NCBI RefSeq assembly: GCF_014696715.1
Contig: NZ_JACJQO010000019.1
Span: forward strand, 248,001-312,000
Origin: Pseudanabaena sp. FACHB-2040
GTDB lineage: Bacteria > Cyanobacteriota > Cyanobacteriia > Phormidesmidales > Phormidesmidaceae
Length of the DNA: 64,000 bases
Direction: 5' to 3'
Shown here piece after piece: positions 25,283-33,650 of this stretch (its first letter is position 1; each line of letters opens with the position of its first letter). Below the pieces are notes generated by a model. The model did no database searches and was not told the origin of the DNA. It saw only the letters and a list, made by a program, of their open reading frames with translations. The position numbers and the translations under genes are program-made.

Positions 25283-26146
25283 TTGAGAAAATTTGTGGCT
25301 GCCCTGGCGCGCCTGACGCCCCCCCTGAGAGTCTTGTTATTTCTAGCAGGGCTAGCCCTGCTGTGGTTGCCGCTGGCGCTGCCGCTCTATATCTTGGCCG
25401 CAACGGGGGCGCTGGATTTAGGGGGCGCGATCGCAACTGGTCTGCTCTACGTCGGCTTTTTGCTGATCTGGCCGACTTGGGCCAAGCAGGTACATCGGCT
25501 GCAGCTGCCCTGGCAAACCTTAGGGCTAATCTGGCGACCCGGCATCGCTGTGGATTGGGTAGTGGGGTTAAGCTTGGGACTGGGCGGCATTGCGGCCTTA
25601 GTCGGCATTGAGCTAGCCCTGGGCTGGGCTGTACTCCTGCCGCCGACCGCTCAGCTGCCTCGATTTTTTGTGGAAGGGGCGCTGGTTGGCCTAGCAGTGG
25701 GAGTAGCCGAAGAAATTTTGTTTCGCGGCTGGCTGCTGTTTGAGCTGGAGCAAGGATGGTCGCGGGGGCAGGCTCTAGTGGGGACGGCTTTGGTATTTGC
25801 GATCGCTCACTTTATCAAACCCCTACCGGCTATCCTGGCCACACTGCCCCAGTTTTTTGGCCTGTTTCTGCTGGCCCTGACCCTGGTGTGGGCAAGGCGC
25901 ACACCGTCCCACGTTCAGTCCCACAACCAACCGGGCCGCACAGCTCTGGGCTATCCGGCCGGGCTACACGGCGGCCTAGTGTGGGGGTATTACCTGGTGA
26001 ATGTGGGCCAGGTCATCCAGATTACCGGAGCCGTACCGGAGTGGGTAACGGGCATTCAAGCCAATCCACTAGCGGGGCTGCTGGGGTTGGGGCTGCTGGC
26101 AGGGCTAGCAGGACTGTTTTACCGCAGCGCTCATCAGCCTGGCTAG
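25283..26146 (+). CDS. CPBP-family intramembrane glutamic-type protease
   Basis: A 287-residue multi-pass protein of the CPBP (Abi) family. Catalytic motifs are VAEEILFRG (E-E-x3-R) near residue 145, FAIAHF near 175, and LHGGLVWGYY near 235. Around eight membrane helices are visible. CPBP proteases act in prenyl-protein processing or signalling; substrate unknown. The TTG start at 25283 is preceded by GAGG five bases upstream, which decides the start. It sits 29 bases after clpS and is probably co-transcribed, linking two proteolysis functions. Confidence 0.86.
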   Translation: MRKFVAALARLTPPLRVLLFLAGLALLWLPLALPLYILAATGALDLGGAIATGLLYVGFLLIWPTWAKQVHRLQLPWQTLGLIWRPGIAVDWVVGLSLGLGGIAALVGIELALGWAVLLPPTAQLPRFFVEGALVGLAVGVAEEILFRGWLLFELEQGWSRGQALVGTALVFAIAHFIKPLPAILATLPQFFGLFLLALTLVWARRTPSHVQSHNQPGRTALGYPAGLHGGLVWGYYLVNVGQVIQITGAVPEWVTGIQANPLAGLLGLGLLAGLAGLFYRSAHQPG

Positions 26147-26195
26147 ATTGACAATTGGTAAGGGTGCCAGGAGCCGTGCTCAATGCAGCGGTCGT

Positions 26196-26286
26196 GTTAT
26201 ACCAATTCTCTAACTAGCCGCTACTCATCCACCCATTCACTCTCCCACCCCTTATCTGCAGCACCTTTTTCTGGAACTGGTATAGC
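26196..26286. repeat. MITE-like element with imperfect terminal inverted repeats
   Basis: A 91-bp stretch bounded by GTTATACCAATTCT and GGAACTGGTATAGC, which are inverted with 11 of 14 matches. The interior carries CTCATCCACCCATTCACTC, which occurs again, inverted, at 31573-31591. No coding potential. Such TATACCA ends are common in dispersed cyanobacterial short elements. Confidence 0.55.
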
Positions 26287-26368
26287 CAACGAACTGACAC
26301 AGCATAGGGCTAACTTGGGAAGTGTTGGGTTGCGCTTGACGCTAACCTACCTCGATCAAGGCAGGCAG

Positions 26369-28519
26369 CTACTCGGCGGACTTGAGGGCTCGCTCCATAA
26401 AAATGGCGTGAGAACTGCGTTGTCTCTGACCTCGTCCGGGTCGCCGCTGGATGTAAGAGCCATCTGGCTGCATATCCCAGGCGTAGCGGTTGTCGGCTAA
26501 GGAAGTTTCTAAAATGTTTTTTAGCTCAGTTCGAATTTGCTCATCTTCTACAGGCACAACCGCTTCAATTCGCCGGTCTAGGTTGCGCGGCATCCAGTCG
26601 GCGCTGCCCAGCAGCATAGTTTCTGGGCCGCCGTTTTGAAAGAAGAAAATGCGGGAATGTTCCAGAAAACGACCAATAATGCTGATTACTCGAATGTTGT
26701 CGCTGATCCCTTCTAAGCCCGGTCTCAGACAGCAAATGCCGCGAATAATCAGGTCAATTTTTACGCCCGCTTGAGAGGCTTCGTAGAGGGCCACAATAAT
26801 CGTTGAATCGACCAAGGAGTTCATCTTGGCGATAATGTGAGCAGGCTTGCCCTGACTAGCCTGCTCCATTTCCCCCCGAATTAGATCAATCATGCGCTGC
26901 CGCAGATTAACCGGGGCTATCAACAGCTTACGGTAGCTGCTTTGGCGGGAGTAGCCTGTGAGGTAGTTAAACAGGTCGCTCAGGTCTGCGCCTAGGTCCT
27001 CAGAGCTGCTTAAAAGGCCCAAATCAGTATAGAGCCTTGCCGTTTTGGGGTTGTAGTTGCCGGTCCCAATGTGGCAGTAGCGGCGAATCTGACCGCCTTC
27101 GCGGCGCACGACTAGCGTCACTTTGGTGTGGGTTTTGAGTCCTACCAATCCATAGACCACGTGAACGCCAGAATTTTCTAGCTTACGGGCCCAGTTGATA
27201 TTGTTTTCCTCGTCAAAGCGCGCCTTTAGCTCTACTAATACAACGACTTGCTTGCCGTTCTCAGCCGCTGAAATTAGGGCATTGACGATCGGAGAATCGC
27301 CAGAGGTACGGTACAAGGTCATTTTGATGGCCAGCACGTTAGGGTCGTGGGCCGCATGGGTGATAAAGCACTGGACCGTGCCTGAAAACGAGTGGTAGGG
27401 GTGATGAATGAGCTGGTCTTGGCGGCGCAGCAGAGTAAACATGTCCTCCGCGTTTTCTTCCTCGTCGTCATGATTGCGGCTGAGGATATCTAGCGCCGCG
27501 GGAATGACTGGGCTCCAGACGGGGTCTTTAAGGTCGGGTAGGGGCAGAGAGAGAAACGTCATCAGATCGCCTAGGCAAAGCAGCCCCTCAACGTCGTAGA
27601 CATCTGCCTCAGTCAGCCCCAGCTCTTCCACCAGCATGGCCCGAACGGGTGGAGGGGTCTGGGCGTGAATTTCGATGCGCACGGCAGATCCTCCCAGTCG
27701 CCGTCGCCGCAGCTCTTGCTCAATAGCCTGCATGAGGTCGTCTGCTTCGTCCTCCTCGACGGCCAGATCGGCGTTTCGAGTCACCCGGAAGGGGTAGTGG
27801 GCCTGAATATCCATGCCGGGGAAGAGAAAGTGCAGGTTATGGGCAATTACCTGCTCCAGCGGCACCCCGATCCAGTGGCAGTTCTCTCGGTCGTCGAATA
27901 GGGATGAGGGCAGGGCCACAAACCGGGGCAGGACCTTGGGCACTTTGACCCGAGCAAAGTGCTCCTCCTTGGTCTGGTGGTCTCGCACTACTACAGCCAG
28001 GTTGAGGCTGAGATTGGAGATGTAGGGAAAGGGATGCCCCGGATCAACGGCCAGGGGCGTCAGTACAGGGAAAATCTGCTCCTCAAAGTAGGTTTTGAGA
28101 TAGTCCTGGGGCTTTGCTTTTAAGTCGGTATAGTCGAGCAGGCAAATGCCGTGGCGATTTAGCTGCGATCGCAACGTCTGCCCAAAAAATTCGTGCTGCT
28201 GGATGACCATAGGCCGCAGCGTTTGGCTGATGGCCTCTAAATGCTCTTCTGGAGCGCGGCCATCGGGGGTACGCTTGCTAACCTGGGCGGCAATCTGCTG
28301 CTTAATGCCAGCCACCCGCACCATAAAAAACTCATCTAGGTTGGAGCTGAAAATTCCTAGAAACTTCAGCCGCTCCAAGAGGGGAGTGCGGTCGTCTAGA
28401 GCCTCATGCAGCACCCGGCGGTTAAACTCCAGCCAGCTTAGTTCCCGACTAATAAAAAATTCGGGACTTCGCAAATTTTGAAAGTTAGTTGTAGGCTCAA
28501 CGGTCGCCACGGTAGTCAT
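26369..28519 (-). CDS. ppk1: Polyphosphate kinase 1
   Basis: A 716-residue PPK1, which reversibly makes inorganic polyphosphate from ATP at the membrane or in the cytosol. The four domains are present: N-domain from PEFFISRELSWLEFNRRVL, head domain, and two PLD-like C-domains. His464 in LKTHTKV aligns with the autophosphorylated histidine of the E. coli enzyme, and His483 in YCHIGTGNYNPKTARLYTDL with the second essential one; both are 19 residues apart as in the family. Length is normal. A small upstream gene overlaps its start by 23 bases, so they form one transcript. Confidence 0.95.
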   Translation of the reverse strand: MTTVATVEPTTNFQNLRSPEFFISRELSWLEFNRRVLHEALDDRTPLLERLKFLGIFSSNLDEFFMVRVAGIKQQIAAQVSKRTPDGRAPEEHLEAISQTLRPMVIQQHEFFGQTLRSQLNRHGICLLDYTDLKAKPQDYLKTYFEEQIFPVLTPLAVDPGHPFPYISNLSLNLAVVVRDHQTKEEHFARVKVPKVLPRFVALPSSLFDDRENCHWIGVPLEQVIAHNLHFLFPGMDIQAHYPFRVTRNADLAVEEDEADDLMQAIEQELRRRRLGGSAVRIEIHAQTPPPVRAMLVEELGLTEADVYDVEGLLCLGDLMTFLSLPLPDLKDPVWSPVIPAALDILSRNHDDEEENAEDMFTLLRRQDQLIHHPYHSFSGTVQCFITHAAHDPNVLAIKMTLYRTSGDSPIVNALISAAENGKQVVVLVELKARFDEENNINWARKLENSGVHVVYGLVGLKTHTKVTLVVRREGGQIRRYCHIGTGNYNPKTARLYTDLGLLSSSEDLGADLSDLFNYLTGYSRQSSYRKLLIAPVNLRQRMIDLIRGEMEQASQGKPAHIIAKMNSLVDSTIIVALYEASQAGVKIDLIIRGICCLRPGLEGISDNIRVISIIGRFLEHSRIFFFQNGGPETMLLGSADWMPRNLDRRIEAVVPVEDEQIRTELKNILETSLADNRYAWDMQPDGSYIQRRPGRGQRQRSSHAIFMERALKSAE

Positions 28520-28733
28520 TTCCTAGTCCAAACACCTCTTCTTCTTGTCCAACCCACCATTCCCCCAGGTTCATCAAATCCTGATGCAGCTCTTCCAAAG
28601 CTGCCTGAAACGCCTCAGGATCCATTTCAGAGCGGCGCTCCTTTAATAGCTGCAAGCGCCACTGCACCAGCAACCAGGGCTTGGATAAGCCATCGGTTGC
28701 TTCAATATATTTAGCCCAATCTTGGCTGTCCAT
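28497..28733 (-). CDS. Hypothetical protein upstream of ppk1
   Basis: A 78-residue soluble acidic protein (DWAKYIEATDGLSKPWLLVQ, then helices with ERRSEMDPEAFQAALEELHQD). Its 3' end overlaps the ppk1 start by 23 bases, which indicates translational coupling. I do not recognise the family. Possible roles are a partner or regulator of PPK1; this is inference from position only. Confidence 0.65.
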   Translation of the reverse strand: MDSQDWAKYIEATDGLSKPWLLVQWRLQLLKERRSEMDPEAFQAALEELHQDLMNLGEWWVGQEEEVFGLGNDYRGDR

Positions 28734-29090
28734 AGAGAGTTGTTGCAGGTGTTTTATCGGTAGGGATAGAGAGTTTTCGGCTAGCCAAAAAGCCAGCTGC
28801 TGCCGGTTAAGAACCCGGTAGGATATACCATCTTAGATGAAATAAAAAATTAGTCCTCACTAAGCGCAGCAAGTCCCGTCTTAGGAAAGAGATTCCCTAA
28901 CGTTTCAATGTATTTTGAGCCGCTTTCCGCTTCTAAAGGAGGACTGGGCAATACTTGTAGCTACCTTGAAATGAGTAGAGCCGCAACGAATAAAGCCGTA
29001 GAGCTCCAAGGGCACTCTACGGCTTTATCCAGCAGTTTTTTCGAGCTTGCTACAGGCTGTTAGATCAGCCGGCCTGCTAACTTAAATGCT
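28734..29090. other. Intergenic region between ppk1 operon and channel-like gene
   Basis: About 357 bases, both neighbours on the minus strand. It holds the terminator of the channel-like gene (28991-29027) and should hold the ppk1-operon promoter below it. No other structure was recognised. Confidence 0.5.
28991..29027 (-). terminator. Terminator after the channel-like gene
   Basis: A 13-bp perfect stem (TAAAGCCGTAGAG and its complement) lies about 65 nt after the stop of the minus-strand channel-like gene. The stem is strong; the following tract on that strand (TTCGTTGCGG) is only weakly T-rich. Confidence 0.65.
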
Positions 29091-30755
29091 CTAGCTCCGG
29101 CGATTAAAGGCGCTAAGCCATTGCCGCAGCTGCTCTCCGGCAACCTCGCGACCGCCAAGGCCAAATGCGATCGCAAAAGCTACCGCAACCGCACCCAACA
29201 GTAGACCAAAGGCCAGGTTGACAATGCTGGTTGCCACACCCATTTGCTGTAGCGCCATTGCACCGACTAGAGCAATGATGGCAATTCGAGCTGCTTGGGC
29301 CAGCATCTGAGACTGGGAGCTGTTGACGCTGTAGATCACCCGGTAAGCCAGATTAGCCAGATACAGACCAATCGCAAAGACAACAACGCCACTGAGCACC
29401 CGAGCTGAAACCAGCAAGAGACTCTGAACAATTGCCGTGAGCTGGGTAAACCCTAAAATCTCAGTAGCCGTGACCACACCAAACAGCACGATGCCGACCA
29501 AAACAATCACCCCTAGCACCTCAGAAGGCGTTTGTCTGGGGGTTTCAATGGTTGTGACAGGCAGCCCTTCTTCATTAAAAGTCGTTCTAGCTTCGGCAGC
29601 AGCAGGACGGCTCAGCTCTGGAATGCCTAAGATGTGCCAGAGGTTGTCAAAGCCCATGCTGCTCAGCACATCGCTCACCAGGTCGGCCACAAACCGACCC
29701 ACCAGGTAGAACAGCACCAGCACCAAGCCCGCCGTTAGGATCTGAGGAATGGCAAATAGCACCCGCTCCAGCATTGAAATTGCTGGGCCAGAAATCGCTA
29801 CGATATCAAGCTCGTTTAGAGCTGCGATCGCAGCCGGAATCAGCACCAAGATATAGGCAATCGTCCCCACCAAATTGGATAGAGCCACCCCTGTCTGGGA
29901 AGACGACTTCAGACCGAGGCGGGTGCCGACTCGATCAGCCCCAACCGCAGCCAGAAAATTGGTCACTACGCCCCGTACGATCCGGGCAACCAGCCAGCCC
30001 AACAGCAAAATCAGTCCAGCCGTGATGATGTTGGGAATCGCCAGCAGGAAGCGGTTGATCAGCGTTTCTACCGGCAGCAGCAGGCCGCGCAGCCCTAATG
30101 CATCTAGCACCAGCGGCAAAAAGAGCAGAAAAATGAACCAATAGAGCGCATTTGCCAGGGTCTCATTCACGGCAAAGGGGCTGGATTGGCCCGGCTCTTG
30201 CCCGGTATGCTCCGCTAGCCGATCATCCAGGCGAAACTGAGAAAGCCCGCGAGCGACAACCACCTTGACCAGGGTTGCCACTGCCCAAGCCACCCCCAAC
30301 AACAGCAGCGCTCCACCAATGCGCGGCAGATAGACAAAGATTTGCTCTAGGAAATTATTCAGCGGTTGGGAGACAACGGCCAGATTCAGAGCATTTAGAA
30401 AGGCGATGATGGCAAAAAGCAAGATCACCCAGTAAACCGCTGCCGAAATCCAATCCTCAACCGGCACATCCTGACTTGGGTCTTGACCCAAAATCTGGTT
30501 GGCGATCCGGTTGTCTAGGCGCGTTCGTTTGAGCAGATTTTTTACCACCAGAGCCGCCACTGTGGCAATGATCCAGCCGAGGAGCAGTAACACCACAGCC
30601 CAGATCAGGCTGGGTAAAAAGCTGCCAAGCTGCAGACCAATTTCGTCTCGAAATCGGTTAGTCGTTGTCGGAACGGGGGTTGTTTGCGCCAGGGTAAGTC
30701 CTAACGCCGGGAGCGGCCCCAATTGAGAAAGCTCCGCTAAGGAGGTTGGAATCAT
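29091..30755 (-). CDS. Mechanosensitive-channel-like protein with repeated TM_helix segments
   Basis: A 554-residue membrane protein with five copies of the conserved TM-helix repeat (PF05552 type), each a Pro/aromatic start, a glycine-rich membrane helix and a short amphipathic tail: SLIWAVVLLLLGWIIA, RIGGALLLLGVAWAVA, NIITAGLILLLGWLVARIV, QILTAGLVLVLFYLVGRFV, and RVLSGVVVFAIGLYLANLA. The MscS beta-domain is absent. Proteins of this kind are annotated as small-conductance channel relatives; gating is not shown. I chose the ATG at 30755 over the earlier TTG at 30782 because the hydrophilic start MIPTSLAELSQLG looks natural. It stands alone with its own terminator. Confidence 0.82.
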   Translation of the reverse strand: MIPTSLAELSQLGPLPALGLTLAQTTPVPTTTNRFRDEIGLQLGSFLPSLIWAVVLLLLGWIIATVAALVVKNLLKRTRLDNRIANQILGQDPSQDVPVEDWISAAVYWVILLFAIIAFLNALNLAVVSQPLNNFLEQIFVYLPRIGGALLLLGVAWAVATLVKVVVARGLSQFRLDDRLAEHTGQEPGQSSPFAVNETLANALYWFIFLLFLPLVLDALGLRGLLLPVETLINRFLLAIPNIITAGLILLLGWLVARIVRGVVTNFLAAVGADRVGTRLGLKSSSQTGVALSNLVGTIAYILVLIPAAIAALNELDIVAISGPAISMLERVLFAIPQILTAGLVLVLFYLVGRFVADLVSDVLSSMGFDNLWHILGIPELSRPAAAEARTTFNEEGLPVTTIETPRQTPSEVLGVIVLVGIVLFGVVTATEILGFTQLTAIVQSLLLVSARVLSGVVVFAIGLYLANLAYRVIYSVNSSQSQMLAQAARIAIIALVGAMALQQMGVATSIVNLAFGLLLGAVAVAFAIAFGLGGREVAGEQLRQWLSAFNRRS

Positions 30756-30782
30756 AGATTTAGCATCAGATCTAAGGGGCAA

Positions 30783-31083
30783 TTATCGACAGATTGGTGA
30801 GAGCGTCTCAGCGTAAACCGCAGAGGCAGCCCAACTAAGCTCACAAAACCTAAAGCAGGGCCAAGCAGCTATAGGCATCCCCCACGGGGGGTTATCTAGG
30901 CATCCCCTCAAAGGAGGACATTTACGTTTAGAGCCGCAAGATTCAGCGGTTTATTCAGATTTAAGCTTTTTTCACCCAGATTCTGCGGCTTGTTCCTGTT
31001 GCAAAAAGGATACGGTAACTTTCGTTAAAAGAAGAGGCCACACGGTAACTTTCTTTAAACAACCCCTTAGAGGATGCGATCGC
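30783..31083. other. Divergent intergenic region, channel-like / SRPBCC
   Basis: About 300 bases between divergent genes. It holds the 18-bp direct repeat (31012-31059), a GC-rich palindromic stretch near 30875-30890 (CCCCCACGGGGGG), and a HIP1 site touching the SRPBCC start. Promoters for both genes must lie here. Confidence 0.5.
31012..31059 (+). repeat. 18-bp direct repeat, possible operator
   Basis: ACGGTAACTTTCGTTAAA at 31012-31029 and ACGGTAACTTTCTTTAAA at 31042-31059, one mismatch, spaced 30 bp (about three helix turns). The second copy ends 24 bases before the SRPBCC ATG. Direct repeats of this size and spacing often bind a dimeric or tandem regulator. Confidence 0.6.
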
Positions 31084-31539
31084 ATGGCCAACCCCCAGGT
31101 ATTTGAGCAGTCCATCTCAATTCGAGCCAGCGCCACCGACGTCGAGCGCTGCCTTACCGACCAGGCCCTAATGCACCGCTGGCTCAACCCGGCCCTACGC
31201 TGCGAACCCCTCGGCGAGTGGAACACCGATCTAGGCGGCAAGAGCCGCTTTATCGTGCAGATGCCGCTGTGGCAGCCGACGCTCACCAGCACCGTCATTG
31301 AGCGCGAACCGGGCCTAATAGTCTGGGGCTTTGACGGCTTTTTTAAGGGTTGCGATCGCTGGCAGTGCATTCCCACCGACAGCGGCACCAATTTGCTCAA
31401 CCGCTTCCAGTTCGAAGTGCCTAACCCCATCGTTCAGTTCGGCTTCAACACCTTTGCCGCCCGCTGGACCCAGCAGGACATGCAGGCCCAGCTTAAGCGG
31501 CTTAAGGTCGTGGCAGAGAGTCTGATGAATCGGTGCTGA
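31084..31539 (+). CDS. SRPBCC-fold (START/cyclase-like) protein
   Basis: A 151-residue protein with the SRPBCC lipid/ligand-binding fold: FEQSISIRASATDVERCL at the start, LMHRWLNPALRC, GGKSRFIVQM, and the long C-terminal helix TQQDMQAQLKRLKVVAESL. These proteins hold hydrophobic ligands; in cyanobacteria ligands are mostly unknown. The ATG at 31084 directly follows a HIP1 octamer (31076-31083), with AGAGGA upstream as the ribosome site. No co-directional neighbour, so it is monocistronic. Confidence 0.75.
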   Translation: MANPQVFEQSISIRASATDVERCLTDQALMHRWLNPALRCEPLGEWNTDLGGKSRFIVQMPLWQPTLTSTVIEREPGLIVWGFDGFFKGCDRWQCIPTDSGTNLLNRFQFEVPNPIVQFGFNTFAARWTQQDMQAQLKRLKVVAESLMNRC

Positions 31540-31572
31540 GGGGACATGGAGGCGAGGGGACACGGGGTAGAT

Positions 31573-31760
31573 GAGTGAATGGGTGGATGAGGGAATCAGG
31601 TGGGAGTTTTACCTCCTCTTTTACGTTTTCCGCAACTCTATACTCACGCTCTCAGCTACGTTCATCTTTCCTAGGGTGCTGGGTCGCGCTGCGCTTGAAA
31701 CCAACCTACAAGCATCTTCCCTATCTCCCCCGCCCACTCATCCACTCATCTACCCACCTT
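31573..31760. repeat. Dispersed short repeats between SRPBCC and rsmI
   Basis: GAGTGAATGGGTGGATGAG at 31573-31591 is the exact inverse of the 19 bases at 26224-26242. A related stretch CCACTCATCCACTCATCTACCC lies near 31733-31755, so the region forms an inverted repeat. Between them, 31677-31710 carries a copy of the GGGT..CGCTGCGCTT..ACCAACC element. The open frames here are artefacts of these repeats. Confidence 0.6.
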
Positions 31761-31771
31761 CCCCCGTCCTC

Positions 31772-32629
31772 CTAACCACCCTCTCCATCCAGAGTCAGCG
31801 AGAGCTGATAGATCTGCTTCTTAGACAATCCCGTACTCGCTGCCAATTGACGGCTGGCATCGCCGCGAGACACGCCCGACTCTAGCAAGCGCTCCAGCTC
31901 GCTCTTGAGGGCAGCTTCTGAAAAGATTTGAGCCGATGGGGGAGTGCCTTCAATGACCAGGGTAAATTCGCCTTTGGGGGCCTCGGCTTCATAATGGGCC
32001 AAAGCTTCGGCTAGCGTACCTCGCCAAAATTCCTCGAATCGCTTAGTCAGCTCTCGGCCCAGGGTAATGCGGCGATCGGGACCTAGCACGCTCTGTAGGT
32101 CGGTCAGGGTCTTGAGCAGTCGGTGAGGGGCTTCGTAAAGAATGAGGGTGCGCGTTTCCGGTTGGAGCACCGTCAGGCGTTCTTGACGGGCGGTGTGTTT
32201 GAGCGGCAAGAACCCTTCAAACACGAATTTGTCCGTCGGTAGACCCGATACGCAGAGTGCTGTTATGGCAGCGGTCGGGCCTGGTATTGGTACTACTGGA
32301 ATGCTCTGATCGAGGCAGGCACAGACCAGTTCGTAGCCTGGATCAGAAACCCCCGGCATACCAGCATCGGTCACTAGAGCAACAGATTTATCCTGGCGCA
32401 GGCGAGTAATTAACTCATCCACGCGGCTTTGGTGGTTGTGCTCGTGATAGCTGATCTGCGGCGTTTGAACTTGAAAGTGCTGGAGCAGTTTGCCCGTGTG
32501 GCGGGTATCTTCGGCGGCGATCAAATCTACAGACTGAAGAATTCGCACGGCCCGAAAGGTCATATCCTCCAGGTTGCCAATTGGCGTACCAACCAGATAG
32601 AGATGTCCGGGCAGGGCATTCATTGTCAC
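31772..32629 (-). CDS. rsmI: RsmI, 16S rRNA (cytidine-1402-2'-O)-methyltransferase
   Basis: A 285-residue SAM-dependent methyltransferase of the tetrapyrrole-methylase fold, adding the 2'-O-methyl group to C1402 in the ribosome decoding centre. Diagnostic motifs are LYLVGTPIGNLEDMT at the N-terminus, EDTRHTGKLLQHF, VTDAGMPGVSDPGYELV and EAPHRLLKTL. The C-terminal helical arm SGVSRGDASRQLAASTGLSKKQIYQL is also present. GTG at 32629 or ATG at 32623 may start it; the ATG (MNALPGHLYLVG) fits homologues. Divergent from the sugar kinase gene. Confidence 0.94.
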   Translation of the reverse strand: MTMNALPGHLYLVGTPIGNLEDMTFRAVRILQSVDLIAAEDTRHTGKLLQHFQVQTPQISYHEHNHQSRVDELITRLRQDKSVALVTDAGMPGVSDPGYELVCACLDQSIPVVPIPGPTAAITALCVSGLPTDKFVFEGFLPLKHTARQERLTVLQPETRTLILYEAPHRLLKTLTDLQSVLGPDRRITLGRELTKRFEEFWRGTLAEALAHYEAEAPKGEFTLVIEGTPPSAQIFSEAALKSELERLLESGVSRGDASRQLAASTGLSKKQIYQLSLTLDGEGG

Positions 32630-32709
32630 AGGTGAAGCGATCCAGAATAATGGACAGGGCGCTCTAGTCCCTGGGTTCAGGATAACGGAATCTATTCGTG
32701 GGAGACCCT

Positions 32710-33597
32710 ATGGCACGTGGGCTATTTGTTGGGCTAATTACGCTGGACTGCATTTATCAGGTCGATCACGTTCCCAGCAGCGACGAAAAGATCGTGGCTG
32801 CAGACTACCTTCTCGTCGCGGGTGGTCCTGCTACGAATGCGGCAGTGGCTTTCCGGTACTTAGGCAACTCAGCTCAGGTGGTCGGGGGGCTGGGCCAGCA
32901 CCCAGTTACCAGCCTGATTCATTCAGACTTAACAGCTCAGAGCGTTGAGGTTCATGACCTGCTGCCAGATCGAACCGCAGCACCGCCCCTCTCGACTATT
33001 CTGGTCACTACCGGCACCGGAGATCGGGCCGTCATCTCTCGCAATGCTGTCAACAGCCAAGCAGGCACTGAGCGCCTGCCGACAAACTTGCTAGACGGGG
33101 TTGAAGGGGTGCTGATCGACGGGCACCAGATGGCTGTCGGGATCCACATTGCTCAACTGGCTCGCGAGCGGCAGATCCCGGTCATTGTCGATGCCGGTAG
33201 CTGGAAGCCAGGGTTCGAAAATTTGCTGCCTTTAGCGACTAGCGTGATTGCCTCGGCACGATTCCTGCCGCCGGGATGCCAGAACCTGAAGGACACTCTG
33301 GACTATTTAGAGCAGCTGGGGGTGCCAGAAACCGCCATTACCCGAGGAACTAAGCCAATTTTGTATCGCCTAGGTTCCCAGCAGGCATCTTTGCCCGTAC
33401 CCGCCGTCATGGCTAAGGATACGCTGGGCGCGGGGGACTTTTTTCACGGGGCATTTTGTCACTACCGGCTACAGGGGAGCACGTTTCAGGCGGCACTGAT
33501 TTTAGCTAGCGTGATCGCGGCTCGAAGCTGCCAGTCCTTCGGCACCCGCGACTGGATGAACGACCCCTGGTCCCCGCCTGAACCGGCTTCACTCTAG
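32710..33597 (+). CDS. PfkB-family sugar kinase
   Basis: A 295-residue ribokinase-fold kinase that phosphorylates a sugar or nucleoside with ATP. The N-terminal GG motif is VAGGPATNAAVAFRYLG; the C-terminal signature DTLGAGDFFHGAFCHY carries the catalytic Asp. The ATG at 32710 is preferred to the GTG four codons earlier because it starts the MARGLFVGLITLD strand. Substrate is unknown. The next gene, a CysQ-type phosphatase, starts 53 bases later on the same strand, so the two may be co-transcribed. Confidence 0.86.
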   Translation: MARGLFVGLITLDCIYQVDHVPSSDEKIVAADYLLVAGGPATNAAVAFRYLGNSAQVVGGLGQHPVTSLIHSDLTAQSVEVHDLLPDRTAAPPLSTILVTTGTGDRAVISRNAVNSQAGTERLPTNLLDGVEGVLIDGHQMAVGIHIAQLARERQIPVIVDAGSWKPGFENLLPLATSVIASARFLPPGCQNLKDTLDYLEQLGVPETAITRGTKPILYRLGSQQASLPVPAVMAKDTLGAGDFFHGAFCHYRLQGSTFQAALILASVIAARSCQSFGTRDWMNDPWSPPEPASL

Positions 33598-33650
33598 GAG
33601 CGCACCCCATTTGGCCCTAGACTAGTAAAGATTTCATTTGCCCCTTCCCT

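Noticed and set aside
26183-26500. A 105-codon frame after the CPBP protease gene
   Set aside because: It covers the MITE-like repeat and the antisense 3' end of ppk1.
31571-31885. Open frames between SRPBCC and rsmI
   Set aside because: They are made of dispersed repeats (GATGAGTG-type and GCTGCGC-type) and run into the rsmI 3' end.
31940-32629. Uroporphyrinogen/precorrin methylase
   Set aside because: The fold is shared, but the GTPIGNLED and SDPGYELV motifs and the C-terminal arm are those of RsmI.
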